Below, piece after piece: positions 10,301 to 22,300 of a stretch of 64,000 nt of DNA. The notes under the pieces are model-generated. The model ran no database searches and was not told the DNA's origin. It saw only the letters and a list, made by a program, of their open reading frames with translations. Source of the DNA: Proteles cristata cristata (Eukaryota > Chordata > Mammalia > Carnivora > Hyaenidae); assembly GCA_017311185.1 (NCBI GenBank), contig JAESUZ010001712.1, forward strand, positions 744,001-808,000, read 5' to 3'. Position numbers and translations under genes: made by a program. Each line of letters begins with the position of its first letter. The stretch's first letter is position 1.

Positions 10301-13300
10301 AGGATTTGCACTCATGACTGATCTCATAGACCATGCTTTTTACTTTGCATCATTGTGCCTCTGGGCAGTATTCATTCATTCTGTCACTCACTTTTTAAAC
10401 AAATAGCTATTGAGATCAACCATTATGCCAGATGTTGTGCTGGTTACTGAGGGTACAGTTTTGAAAGAAACCAGGTGTGTGTGTGTCTGTGTGTGTGTGC
10501 GTGTGTGTGTGTGTGTGTCTGTCTGTCTGTAAAAGTGGTAAATACAATGAGAAAGAATAGTAAAGATAGAGAGGCTGTTTTACTCTTAGTTCAGGGAAGT
10601 CCTCTCAGAGGGAGTGACATTGGAGTGATTCCTATAGAGCTTAGCTGTGTATAGAATGTTTGGAGAAAACAAGGATGTGTGGGACATGAACGAGTTTGGG
10701 ATTCCAGGTGGTGAATGAATGTTTGTGACTGGTGAGTAATTAATGAGTGAGGGAGAAGATGGCAAGACAGGAGTCTAGAGAGGTGGGGAAGTCTAGATCA
10801 TGGGAGGCCTCATTGGCCAGCTGGGGGCTTTTGGATTATAGTTTTGTCTGCAAAACTAATGTATTGAAAGGTTTGAAGCTCATGCCCGTTAGAATGACAA
10901 TAGACTCAAAAGTTAATAGACTTGTCATATGGCTTGAAGCTAGAGTAATCAGCTAAGAAATGGATTGGATATGGACAGTGATGAAGAGGAAAAGAGTTAG
11001 GAGTAACTAGAAGGTTTCTGGTAGTGTGGAGCCAGTGTGCAAAAATTCTGAGAAGCACAGTGTGGTTGGATTTTGGAACAACCATAGTGTATAAAGAGTA
11101 ATAAAAATAAATCAGTAGTATCATCACAGTATCACCCAAATACCAAAACTAGACTAAGACACCACAGAGCAGACCCTTTCATGAACATTGTCACAAAGCT
11201 AATCAAGAAAGATTGGTTGGAGGTGCTTGGGTGGCTCAATTAGTTGAGTATTCCCCTCTTGGTTTTGGTTCAGGTCATGATCTCAGGGTCATGGGGTTGA
11301 GGCTCAGGCTCCACACTGAGCATGGAACCTGCTTAAGATTCTCTCTCTCTCTGCCCTTCACCCCTCCTAGTGTTTCTGCTCTCTCTCTTTTTTTTATTTT
11401 TTTAATTTTTATTTTTTTATTTCTAGGAGAGAGAGAGAGAGACAGTGTGAGCAGGGGAGGGTCAGAGAGAGAGGGAGATACAGTCTCTGAAGCAGGCTCC
11501 AGGCTCTGAGCTGGAAGTCAGCACAGAGCCCGATGCGGGGCTCGAACCCACGAACTTCGAGATCATTACCTATGTGAAAGTCGGACGCCTAACCGACTAA
11601 GCCACCCAGGAGACCCTGTTCTCTCTCTTTCTCAAAGGAAAGGAGAGAGGGAGGATGGATGGATTGGTAAATTGAACCCAGCCTTGAATAAAAAGAACAA
11701 TATATTATGCCCAAGTGGAATTTATACCATGAATACAAGCTGGTTAAACATTTTAAAAATAACACAAGTCTTCATATTACTAGAACAACAGAGAAAAGCC
11801 ATGTGATCACTTCAGTGGATGCATGCAGTCAAAGAATCTGACAAATTTCAATACCTGGTTAACTGCTTAATGTGAAAAAAAGATATCCACAAAAGTCTAC
11901 AGCTAGTACTATACTTGATATAAAACTAAATGCTTTCCCTTAAGGTCAGGAACAAGAAAGTCTTCTCTGAATACTTCTATTCAATACTGCCCTGCAAGTT
12001 ATCGCCAGTGCAATAATATAATAAAAGGCATAGACATTTTGAAAGAAGAAGTATCTTTTTTTCCACAAATGACCTAATCATGTATATAAAAAATCATAAG
12101 AAATCTAGCCAAAAAGATATACTAGGACTAAGAAGTGAGTTTTTAGCAAGATGGCAGTATATTAAGTCAATACTCAAAATCCATTGTTTTTATATATGAA
12201 GAGCAAACAACTGGAAAATAAGTAACTCAGTACCATTTACAGTCACTTCCAAATTCATGAAACTCTTAGGGATAATTTTAACAAATACAAGATCTGTTTC
12301 TAAGTGCTACAAAACATTGTTGAGATAACACCATGGAAAGAGATACCATGTTTGTGGATGAGAGCACTCAATATTATTAAGATGATAGTTCTGGGGCGCC
12401 TGGGTGGCTTAGTCGGTTAAGCGTCCGACTTTCGCTTGGGTCATGATCTCGTGGTTCGTGGGTTCGAGCCCCGCGTTGGGCTCTGTGCTGACTGCCAGCT
12501 CAGAGCCTGGAGCCTGTTTCAGAGTCTGTGACTCCCTCTCTCTCTGACCCTCCCCTGCTCACGCTGTGTGTCTCTCTCTCCTAGAAATAAATAAAAAACA
12601 TTAAAAAAAAAGATGATAGTTCTTTCCAAATTGATCTGTAGATTCAATTCCATCTCAGTCAAATCCCCAAAGGCTTTTTCAAAAATAGAAATTGGCAAGC
12701 TGATTCCAAAGTTTGTGTAGAAATTAAAAGGATTTAAAAGAGCTAAATAATTTTGAGAAAGAACAACAAATTTAGAAAACTTATGATCCACGATTTCAGG
12801 GCTTGTTAGAAACCGATATTAATTGGCCTCAAGAAAAATCCACAAGTAATAACAGAGTCCACAAGTAATCCCACAAATGTACGTTCAAGGGATTTTGGGC
12901 AGTGATACTGAGACACCTTAATGAAGAAGGTATAGATTTGATAACACATGGTGAGAAAACTGGGTACCCACAAAGAATAAAATGGACCTTGAACATTATA
13001 TCACACTTCTTACAAAACTAGCTCAAAATGAGTAAGCGAAGCTATGAGATATCTGGGGAAAAAAATGAGAGCACATCTTTGGGCTTTGGGTTAGGCAAAG
13101 ATTTCTTAGGGTACAATAGAAAACAAATAATAAATTGAACCTTATTAAAAATTTACGGTCTTCACAAGACATGAAGAAAATAAATAGGTGAGTTACAGAC
13201 TATTAACACCTGTTTCCAACGCATGTATCTAACAAATAGCTCACATCAGAATATATAAAGAAGTTGGGCAACTCAGTTAATGGAAGGTTTGAACAGATAT

Positions 13301-16300
13301 GGTGTATATGGTTATGAGTATTGCCCATAAGCCCATTTTTAAATGCTCAGTATTCATCAGAAAAATGCAAAGTAAAAGCAGAAAGAAGTATTACTATATA
13401 CCAAATAGAATGGCTACCACTGGAAGTAACAAGGCTTAGCACAGGTATAGTACTGCAACTCTTGCACGTTCCCAATGAGGATGCCAAGTGGTAAAACCAT
13501 TTTGGAAAACAGTGTGGCACTTTCGTATAAAGTTCAACCAAAAACGATCCCCCATTTTGACCGTGTGTGGAGCTAGCTAGACATCAGGCACAGTTTCCAC
13601 CCTTTACCAGTCACTTTGAATTCCCCAGGCTTTCAACGTGCTGTTCCACAGAGCAATTGAGCAGGCTGACAAGGTGGAGGATGTACAAGGCCGCGTCTCA
13701 GTCCTGATGGAGAGCATCACCTACGCCATCTTCCTCTACACCAGCCAGGCACTGTTTGAGAAGGACAGGCTCACCTTCCTGTGCCAGATGGCTTTTCAGG
13801 TGAGGAAATCAATCATTTGAAAGCACCCCCGGAACTGAAGTCCTACGCCTCTGTTTATTACGTGTTTTACTTCTGTCAAAGGGAGGCATGACAGCTTTTT
13901 TGGAAGCCCTTGGTGGCATGAAATGAGTTTGAGTTTCCCAGGGTGAACTTGGACATGTTATAATCTTTCAGTAGGCCCCACAGTGTTGGTTACGGAGGGG
14001 TGGGGGGCGGTTATGCACTGTAAGCCACCACATCAAGTGATCACCCTGAAAAACAGATCAATGACACCTTCTCCTCACTTCTTAGGTCTTGTGCAGAGCC
14101 TCCCAGATATTACCAGGAAGATTCTTTTTTTTTTTTTTTTGATAAATAGCATATATGTGCAGAGGGAGAGAGAGAGGGAATCTTAAGCAGGCTCCATGCC
14201 CAACACAGAGCCCAAATCAGGACTTAATCTCACAACTGTGAGATCACGACCTGTGCTATAATCAAAAGTTGGATGCTTAACTGCCTGAGCCACCCAGGCA
14301 CCCAGAGATTCTTTAAGATCCAAATTATAGGTCCACATCTGGACAGTTCTAGGATTTTCTCTATCCCTTTAAAAACAAGTGAATGGGTAAATGAGCTCCA
14401 GGTTTCACATTGCCACCTTTAGTGAGACGTGCCATCCTTTTATTACTATTTTTTTAATATGGACTCCAGCAAAAGAGTTTTTTTAATTAAGGTGCCTCCA
14501 ATAAGAATAAAACATCGAGGATTACATGCCTAGATGAAATAAGCATCTTGTCCATTATTAGTTTGTTTGCTGTGTACCTTTTATATCCACCCATTCTCGA
14601 TGAAAGTCCGTGCCTGGTCTGTGTTGTTTCCTCCAAAGTGCTTTGTCCAAAGAAGGCATTTTATAAATACCTGCTGTTAATAATGATAAACTATTACTCT
14701 CAATATTTTTGGTCATTGTAGATTCCTTTGGGTTATATAAGAATATATAGGTGTAGGTGTTTCATAATGTATGTGATAAATAAGCAAGACACTACAAAAT
14801 TAATTTTTTGCTTTTATACATATTACTCATTAGCAGTAAAAAGCCAGGAATGAGAATATATGAGACATGCATACACACATATTTAAAACTTTCTCCTTGG
14901 AAGCCGTAGATAACTTATAGCTTATGTCAAATCCTGACAGTTTCTGTAAATCAAAGCTTTATATATGGCAATTATTTATTGAAATAAATTGAATTAAGAA
15001 AAAAATCAATTAATCAAATAAAATAGTCTTTTAATGTGTTAACCACTCATAATGCATTTTGAAAATATCTAGAGTTTTCAAAGAGCATAAAACTCAGGAC
15101 GCCTGGGTGGCTCAGTCGGTTAAGTGTCCGACTTCAGCTCAGGTCATGATCTCACAGTTTGTGGGTTCAAGCCCCGTGTCGGGCTCTGTGCTGACAGCTA
15201 GCTCAGAGCCTGGAGCCTGTTTCAGATTCTGTGTCTCCTTCTCTCTCTGACTCTCCCTGCTCACACTGTCTCTCTTTCTCAGGAATAAATAAAACATTAA
15301 AAAATAATAATAAATAAAATAGCATAAAACTCCAACATTTTACCTATTTAACTTTATAGGATATTATAATATTTAGGTAAAATTTGGGAATATTTCATCT
15401 TGCTGTCTCCCCCAAAATGTTCTTTCTATGGATGTTGTAGGTGTCTAAAGTTTATTTCTATTTATACTGTGTTTGTTTAGTTGTATCTGTAAAACAATAA
15501 TTTCTACTTTTTCTCAGTATAATCTCATATATAATAAAAATATTTCATATATTTCATAGTTTATTAGTTATTTCTATATCATGACTAAATTATAATATTA
15601 GTTCTACCTTCTGTTTAGTAATTCAGTCCATCATCACCTCAGGCTTTCTTAATTTGTGTAACAAGATTTCTTTTTAAAATCTCTTTTAAAAAATGTATTT
15701 ATATTGAGAGAGACAGACAGCATGTGAGCAGGGGAGGGGCAGAGAGAGAGAGAAAGGGAGAGAGCAAGAATCCCAAGCAGGCTCCGTGCTGTCCATGCAG
15801 AACCCAATGTGGGGCTCGAACTCATGAAACTATAAGATCATGACCTGAGCCAAAACCAAGAGTTGGACGCTTAACGGACTGAGCATTCCAGGTGTCCCCG
15901 TGTAACAAGTTCTAGGACAAGTTTGAGTTCACAGCAAAAGCGTAAGTATGAACAAATATTTCAGATATTTTGCTAATAGGCATGTGTTAAAATTGGAATA
16001 AACCAGTCTTCATAATTATTTGCTATTAGACTATCAGTCAAATTTAGTGATCATGGATTTAATCTAAGATCTCTCATTTCAACTTTAGAGCAGATATATA
16101 CCTATAGGAATTCTCAGCAGACTTGATTCTGCCTATTCAGTCACATCTGTTAAATGGTGACTACCTCCTGTGTTGTGATTTTGATATAAACTAAATGGCC
16201 CTTTTCAATTTTGTGTACCCTAAAGATTTTGTTAAGAAAGAGAGAAATAGACCCTCTTGAATTGGATTTCTTGCTTCGATTCAAAGTTGAACACACTTAT

Positions 16301-19300
16301 TCAAGTCCTGTTGATTTCCTAACAACTCAGTCGTGGAGTGCCCTAAAGGTATGTTAGGAAGATGTTTTTTCACTTTCTAAATCTTATATCTCAGTTCTCT
16401 CAAAGTAGAAATGTTTTAAAAGATACAAGTGATATGTACTATTTCATTTGCAGAAATATGTAATGTGATATTCTTCATCTGTGTATTACTGAATGATAAG
16501 GTGATTAATTTCTTCTTTGGAGATGAAAGAACTTTTGACCTATTTATGAGCGGGGAAGTGAATAAATATAGTCTGCAGGAACTCTGATAAAAGTCAAGAA
16601 CAGAAGGGAACATTTTTGTCAATTTCCCTAAAACCAGTTTTTTTTTTAATTTTTTAATGTTTTATTTATTTCTGAGAGACAGCATGAGCAGGGGAGGGTC
16701 AGAGAGAGAGGGAGACACAGAATCTGAAACAGGCTCCAGTCTCTGAGCTAGCTGTCCGCACAGAGCCTGATGCGGGGCTCGAACCCCCGAACTGTAAAAT
16801 CATGACCTGAACCAAAGTTGGATGCTTAACTGACTGAACCACCCAGGTGCCCCCTCTTTTTATTTTTTTTAAGTTTATTTATTTTTTGAGAGAGAAAATA
16901 CAAGTGAGGGAGGGGCAGGGAGACAGGAGGACAGAGGATCTGGAGTGGCCTTCACACTGACACCAATGAGCCTGATGCATACACAGATCATGACCTGAGC
17001 CAAAACTGGATGTTCAACCAACTGAGCCACCCCAGCGCTCTTTTCTTCTTTATATTCATCCACTTTTTACAAATAGTTTTGTTACTTACACAACAACACA
17101 GTAATTTATTTTCCTTGTAAAGTGTTTAAGCAGAACAGAATATTGTAGAGAAAAAAAGCATTGATTATTCATCACCTCAGTTATCAGTCAATCCTTATCC
17201 CATTTTTCTGTCAGAAGGTCCTATTGTTAAGAGTTCGTTCTCCTAGACTCTGGGAGTCCTTAAAGATGCTCATCATATGCTAACCTTTGCCACACTTTTC
17301 TTTCTAAGAGGGAAACATTTCTGTCCATTGGAAATAACCATCATCCCTTATTTTTATAGTATAGTTAGATTTATTTTTATTTTTATTTATTTTTTTTTTT
17401 TATAATTTTTTTTTTTTTCTAGGAGAGAGAGAGACAGCGTGAGCAGGGAGGGTCAGAGAGAGAGGGAGTCACAGACTGAAACAGGCTCCAGGCTCTGAGC
17501 TGGCAGTCAGCACAGAGCCCGACGCGGGGCTCGAACCCACGAACCGCGAGATCATGACCTAAGCGAAAGTCGGACGCTTAACCGACTAAGCCACCCAGGC
17601 GCCCCTAGTTAGATTTATTTTTAATGGAGTTTTTGAATTGTTTAGAATTATGAATTCAAGTCCAGTTGTTGGTCACTCAGGGTCTCATTCAAAGGGATGA
17701 TAAAAGAAGAAGAGTTTTACAAAGAATATATTATCATAGACGGGAAGAAGACTAAGGGAATCAGACCAGGAATGGGGATGGAAAAAAAAAAGAAAAAGGA
17801 GTTGTTATTGAAACTGTTGAGAAATGAAGTTATGGGAGAGAGCCACCCTCTAGGAGCTGTGGCATTCGGTAGAGGAACACAGCCACTGCCAAACTGTCAC
17901 CACAGAGAAAGAGCCGAGGAAGAAATACCCCTGCTTCTCTCTGTTCCAGCCGTCTAGTCTCTTGCCAGTGCTTCCTCTTGGCCAAACCCAACCAGGCCAG
18001 ATAAGTGAGAGTTTAGTTCAAATAATCCTTATGGGTCACCCTGTTAGCAAGAGAGAAAAGGGTGCAGAGTAAACCTGGTGAGGAAATGAAGGTGATCCAG
18101 CACAGTTTGTTCATACAGGATCCAATACATCCGCTAGTCTTTAGCTCAGACTCTTAAGCCATTTACACCATTCCCATCTGTTCCCCTGTCCTATGGCAGG
18201 CAGTAGCCCTGATGGAAGAATTTCGAGGCATAGACCGAGATGTGGAAGGATCTGCCAAACAGTGGAGGAAGTGGGCAGAATCCGAGTGTCCAGAAAAAGA
18301 GAAGTTACCGCAAGAATGGAAGAAGAAGAGTTTGATACAGAAGCTGATTATTTTGAGAGCAGTGCGCCCTGACAGAATGACATATGCTCTCAGGTGGGGC
18401 AGTTAGCATTTTCGGAAGTACAAGTTAACTTAGAGGACACCTGGTCTCAGGGGCCGGAGTATCTGGTGGAGGCATTTATGGTCCATATTGATGAGAAACG
18501 GTTCTGCTGAAATTATGATCCTGTAATCACTACTATTGTTGAAACTAACTACACCAACCTGGGCTAGTCTCTAGTCAGACTGAGCCCATCCTTCCTGAAA
18601 ACCTTACTTGAGACATCAGGAGGGGAGACAGGGAACCACTGGAAATATTCTAGCAAGAGCGATGGGTGTCATCAGAGTTCAGAGGCCAGGGGCATGCATT
18701 ATTCCAGTGCAATTTCCATTGTCTTTATTTAGTGGTGGCATTTGGGCTCTGAAGATTTTGCCCATCAAACAAAAATGAATTCCTTTCATGGAGACACTAA
18801 TAGTCCTATAACTTTACAACCAGAGCAATTTAAAGCAGGAATCTCTGTCTCCATCTCCGTCTGTGTGTCCTTTCTCTTTGCCCTCTCGACTCCTGACTAG
18901 TAATATGCTGCTTAATTCACGCAAGTCATGTTCTCATTTGAATTTACCAACCAAAGAGTTCTCAACTCCCTTCCTTTGGTGCTTTCCTTTAAGAGCATTC
19001 GCGCACCTCTGGTTTTTTCCCTCCACTTTGTCCAGCTAGTTTCCCCTTTGCAGAAGCCTCTGCATACCCTACTTTACAAGTTAATTCTGCTTAGTGGCAC
19101 TTACTTTCTGCTAAACTCTGATGCTGCTGGAAAATAATCCCTGCTTAATTGAGCTTCCCTGTGTTAGAAACACCCCAAAAAGCATTTGTATATTCATGAG
19201 AAGCCCAGCAGGCCGGAAAATTGCACTGTGGCAAATCTAATGAACTGTTAATAAGTAATGGGGGATCTGGCAGGAGATTTGGGGGATACAAAGCCATAGG

Positions 19301-22300
19301 CAGGCAGCTGGTGGTATTCAGAGGGGGGTCTCAGTAGCCCCCAGAATGGAATGTCAGCTTCTGATTTTCAGAGCTTCTAAAGCAGAGAGGGATTTCACTG
19401 ACTTTAATGCATTAGAAATCTAGCCAGATTCATAGCGTTGTGTAAAAATACCCCATGTCATGAACATGGTTTGCGTCCTTCCTGTGCCTGTGATTTAAGC
19501 TGATCCAAGTTGTAGCTCTTTTCAAGGTCATCAGCATTGATCCTGTCTTTTGCATTATCATTTTTTACAGGAATTTTGTGGAGGAAAAACTGGGTATAAA
19601 ATATGTGGGGAGAACCAGATTGGACTTAGTTAAAGCATTTGAAGAAAGCAGCCCAGCCACTCCGGTCTTCTTCATTCTCTCTCCAGGGGTGGATGCCCTT
19701 AAAGACCTAGAGATCCTTGGTGAGCGGCCAGAAGGCTCGCCTCCCCATGCCCCCTCTCGCCCAGGGCCCTCCCGACCTGCTCTCGGTTCTCGGTTACCTT
19801 AGTTTCTTTCTCTGTCTCCCTCCCTCTCTTTCCTTTTTCATTTGTTGGAGATTGAGTGCATGTGAAAATGTAAGGCTAATAACACCGTAGTCTGAAGAAA
19901 TGCTCAAATGGAACATTCCTCTGGTTGGCATAATGCAAGTTTCTTTTGTACTGTTTTCCACCTTTTGACTATATAAGGGCCAGAGGGCAATTTTCTCCAT
20001 GCTAGTGTAATCTTGTGCCCCCTGTGACTAAATAGTGGTCATTAAAGCAACCCTATTCGATTGTGCAAGGCACTGCCGCTTTGTGCTCTGGATTACTATT
20101 CCCCACAGCCTGCTCCGAGAATACCAGGTTAATAGAGCTGTGACCTGACTGTGCTCGATTCAAGCATGGCCACAAGGTGAGAGGCTCCTGCATTTACCCA
20201 ATGAGCCAATTTGTGCAAAAAATGATGTGATATCTACCACATGTTGCTCCTTCTTATGCGGGAAATGCTTTGCTACTCCTGCAAGAGTTAATAAAGCTCA
20301 GTAACAATACTTGCCATCTATCAAAATGTCAAAAGCTTCATTACCATAAAACCAGAGGAACTTATTTCCACAGGCTTAGCTAGTGCTCATAAGGAGGCGG
20401 CTGTTGAGAGCTCAAAATGCTCCTTGTGGAAATGACAGAAGTTTAGTTTGGATCGTTCGGGAGAGTGACCTAGAAGGTGGCAGCAGTCACCGCAGATGGG
20501 CCCTGGGCCACAGAATTCCACGCCCTTCTCATCGGTCCTTGATTCACTCTTGTTCTCGCCGTGTTGTATCCTCCTCTCACAGGCAAAAGACTCGGGTTTA
20601 CGATTGACTCGGGAAAATTCCACAACGTATCTTTAGGACAAGGTCAGGAGACGGTGGCGGAAAAGGCACTGGAGAGAGCTTCCAAGGGCGGACACTGGGT
20701 CATACTCCAAGTGAGTATTCCGTCTTCACGGACAACACTGGGAATGGACACAGGGGAAGGGACAGTGCAGAATTGTCCTGGCCGACAGGAGTGATCCTTC
20801 CTCGTGACCTGTGGTGGTTTGCCAAGTCCTCGGGGTTCCCTCTGTTGATGACACCTCCAAAGGTGATCAGGGACTCTGCTGACAAGGATAGCTGTCATCT
20901 TTTGAGAGGTTTTCTAGTCGTTGTGCTTCAAAATTTAAAATATTACAGGAACCCTCTTATCCTCTTGACTTACAGATATCTGGAATATTCCAGTAGCGCG
21001 TGAGGACTAAGGCTTGTATAGATTGCCAAAGCCAGTGTCCTAAAACCTCACATTTGCAAGTCGCTTTTCAAGCTCACAGAGCATTTTTGGGCCGCCTGAG
21101 CGGCCCAGTTGGTTAAGCATCCAACTCTTAATTTCATCTCAGGTCAGGACCTCGGGTTCGAGCCCCACAGCAGGCTCTGTGATAACTTCATGGAGCCTGC
21201 TTCAGATTCTCTGTCTCCCTCTCTCTCTCTCTGCCCCTCCCGTGTGTGCTCTCTCTCAAAAATAAACATTTAAGGGGCTCCTGGGTGGCTTAGTCGGTTA
21301 AGCGTCTGGCTTTCGCTTAGGTCATGATCTCGCGGTTCGTGGGTTCGAGCCCCGCGTCGGGCTCTGTGCTGACTGCCAGCTCAGAGCCTGGAGCCTGTTT
21401 CAGTCTGTGACTCCCTCTCTCTCTGACCCTCCCCTGCTCACGCTGTCTCTCTCTCTCTCCTAGATATAAATAAATATATTTTTAAAAAAATAAAATAAAA
21501 TAAACCTTTAAAGTGACAGCATTTTTGCATATAGTACCTCTTACAACTCTGCCCCTGCCCCTAAATAGTTGTGTTACATTTCCTTTGTTTGTAAGAAGAT
21601 TAGAGTAGATAACCCCTTTGTCCCTTTTAGGGCTAGCATTACATGGGTCTGTGACTCTAACCCAGTGTTCTCCCAAGTGGCTCCCGTGGCTGGGGATTCT
21701 GGCAAGAACCCAGGAACGAGCAAAGCCCAGGCAACTTCAGGGGGCACATGGTAGCCGCCCTGACCTTTCTCCAGCAAGGCATGCCGGCTGTCTCATCAGG
21801 TCTGGAAGTAGCCATCTAATTGGCAGCCCCGTGAACCTTAAGGTTCTCGTTTATACCAGACCCTTTGCGAGGACACATGATCTCTAATCATGATAGCAAA
21901 GCTGCCGGCATCGGTGCTGTCTGCCCCTTATGAAGAGAAGAGTGAGCCTGGAGGTGGTCTGGAGAGCTCAAGGCCACACAGCTGCAAAGTGGCAGGGCTG
22001 GTACTCGAGTTCAAGTCTGTTGAGTGGCAAGCACCATTTTGTTTTTCTGCTAGTTCATGTGGCCACCCTCACACAGAAATAGGACACTGGCCTCCCTCAG
22101 TGCCTCCAGGACCCAGGGTTGATGCAGTTTACATTTCAGCTTGAAGTAAAATTGGATTCATGAACCAGCTGCCCCAAGTCCATCCAGATCATAACCCTCC
22201 AGGAGAGTAATAGCCACTGCTCAGGTGATACTCAGTAAGGTGACTTGGGGACAGCGTGTTCCCCTCCGAGGCTCACAAAGTCAGCCAGGTTACAGTGTGG

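Larger units (their letters stand above)
9527..13628 (+). other. DNAH11 window intron 2
   Basis: GT-AG intron of 4102 bp, mostly repeats: antisense SINE, MIR-like and L2-like pieces with a GT microsatellite, a nested SINE pair, and an ancient L1 split by a SINE. Little unique sequence remains apart from 11050-11215. Confidence 0.85.
13800..16225 (+). other. DNAH11 window intron 3
   Basis: GT-AG intron of 2426 bp with three SINEs (14128-14305, 15096-15320, 15666-15899). AT-rich sequence at 14315-15080, 15333-15655 and 15910-16225 shows nothing I recognise. Confidence 0.85.
16349..18199 (+). other. DNAH11 window intron 4
   Basis: GT-AG intron of 1851 bp with three antisense SINEs (16638-16853, 16857-17040, 17380-17605). 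Nothing recognisable in 17041-17361 or 17624-18199. Confidence 0.85.
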
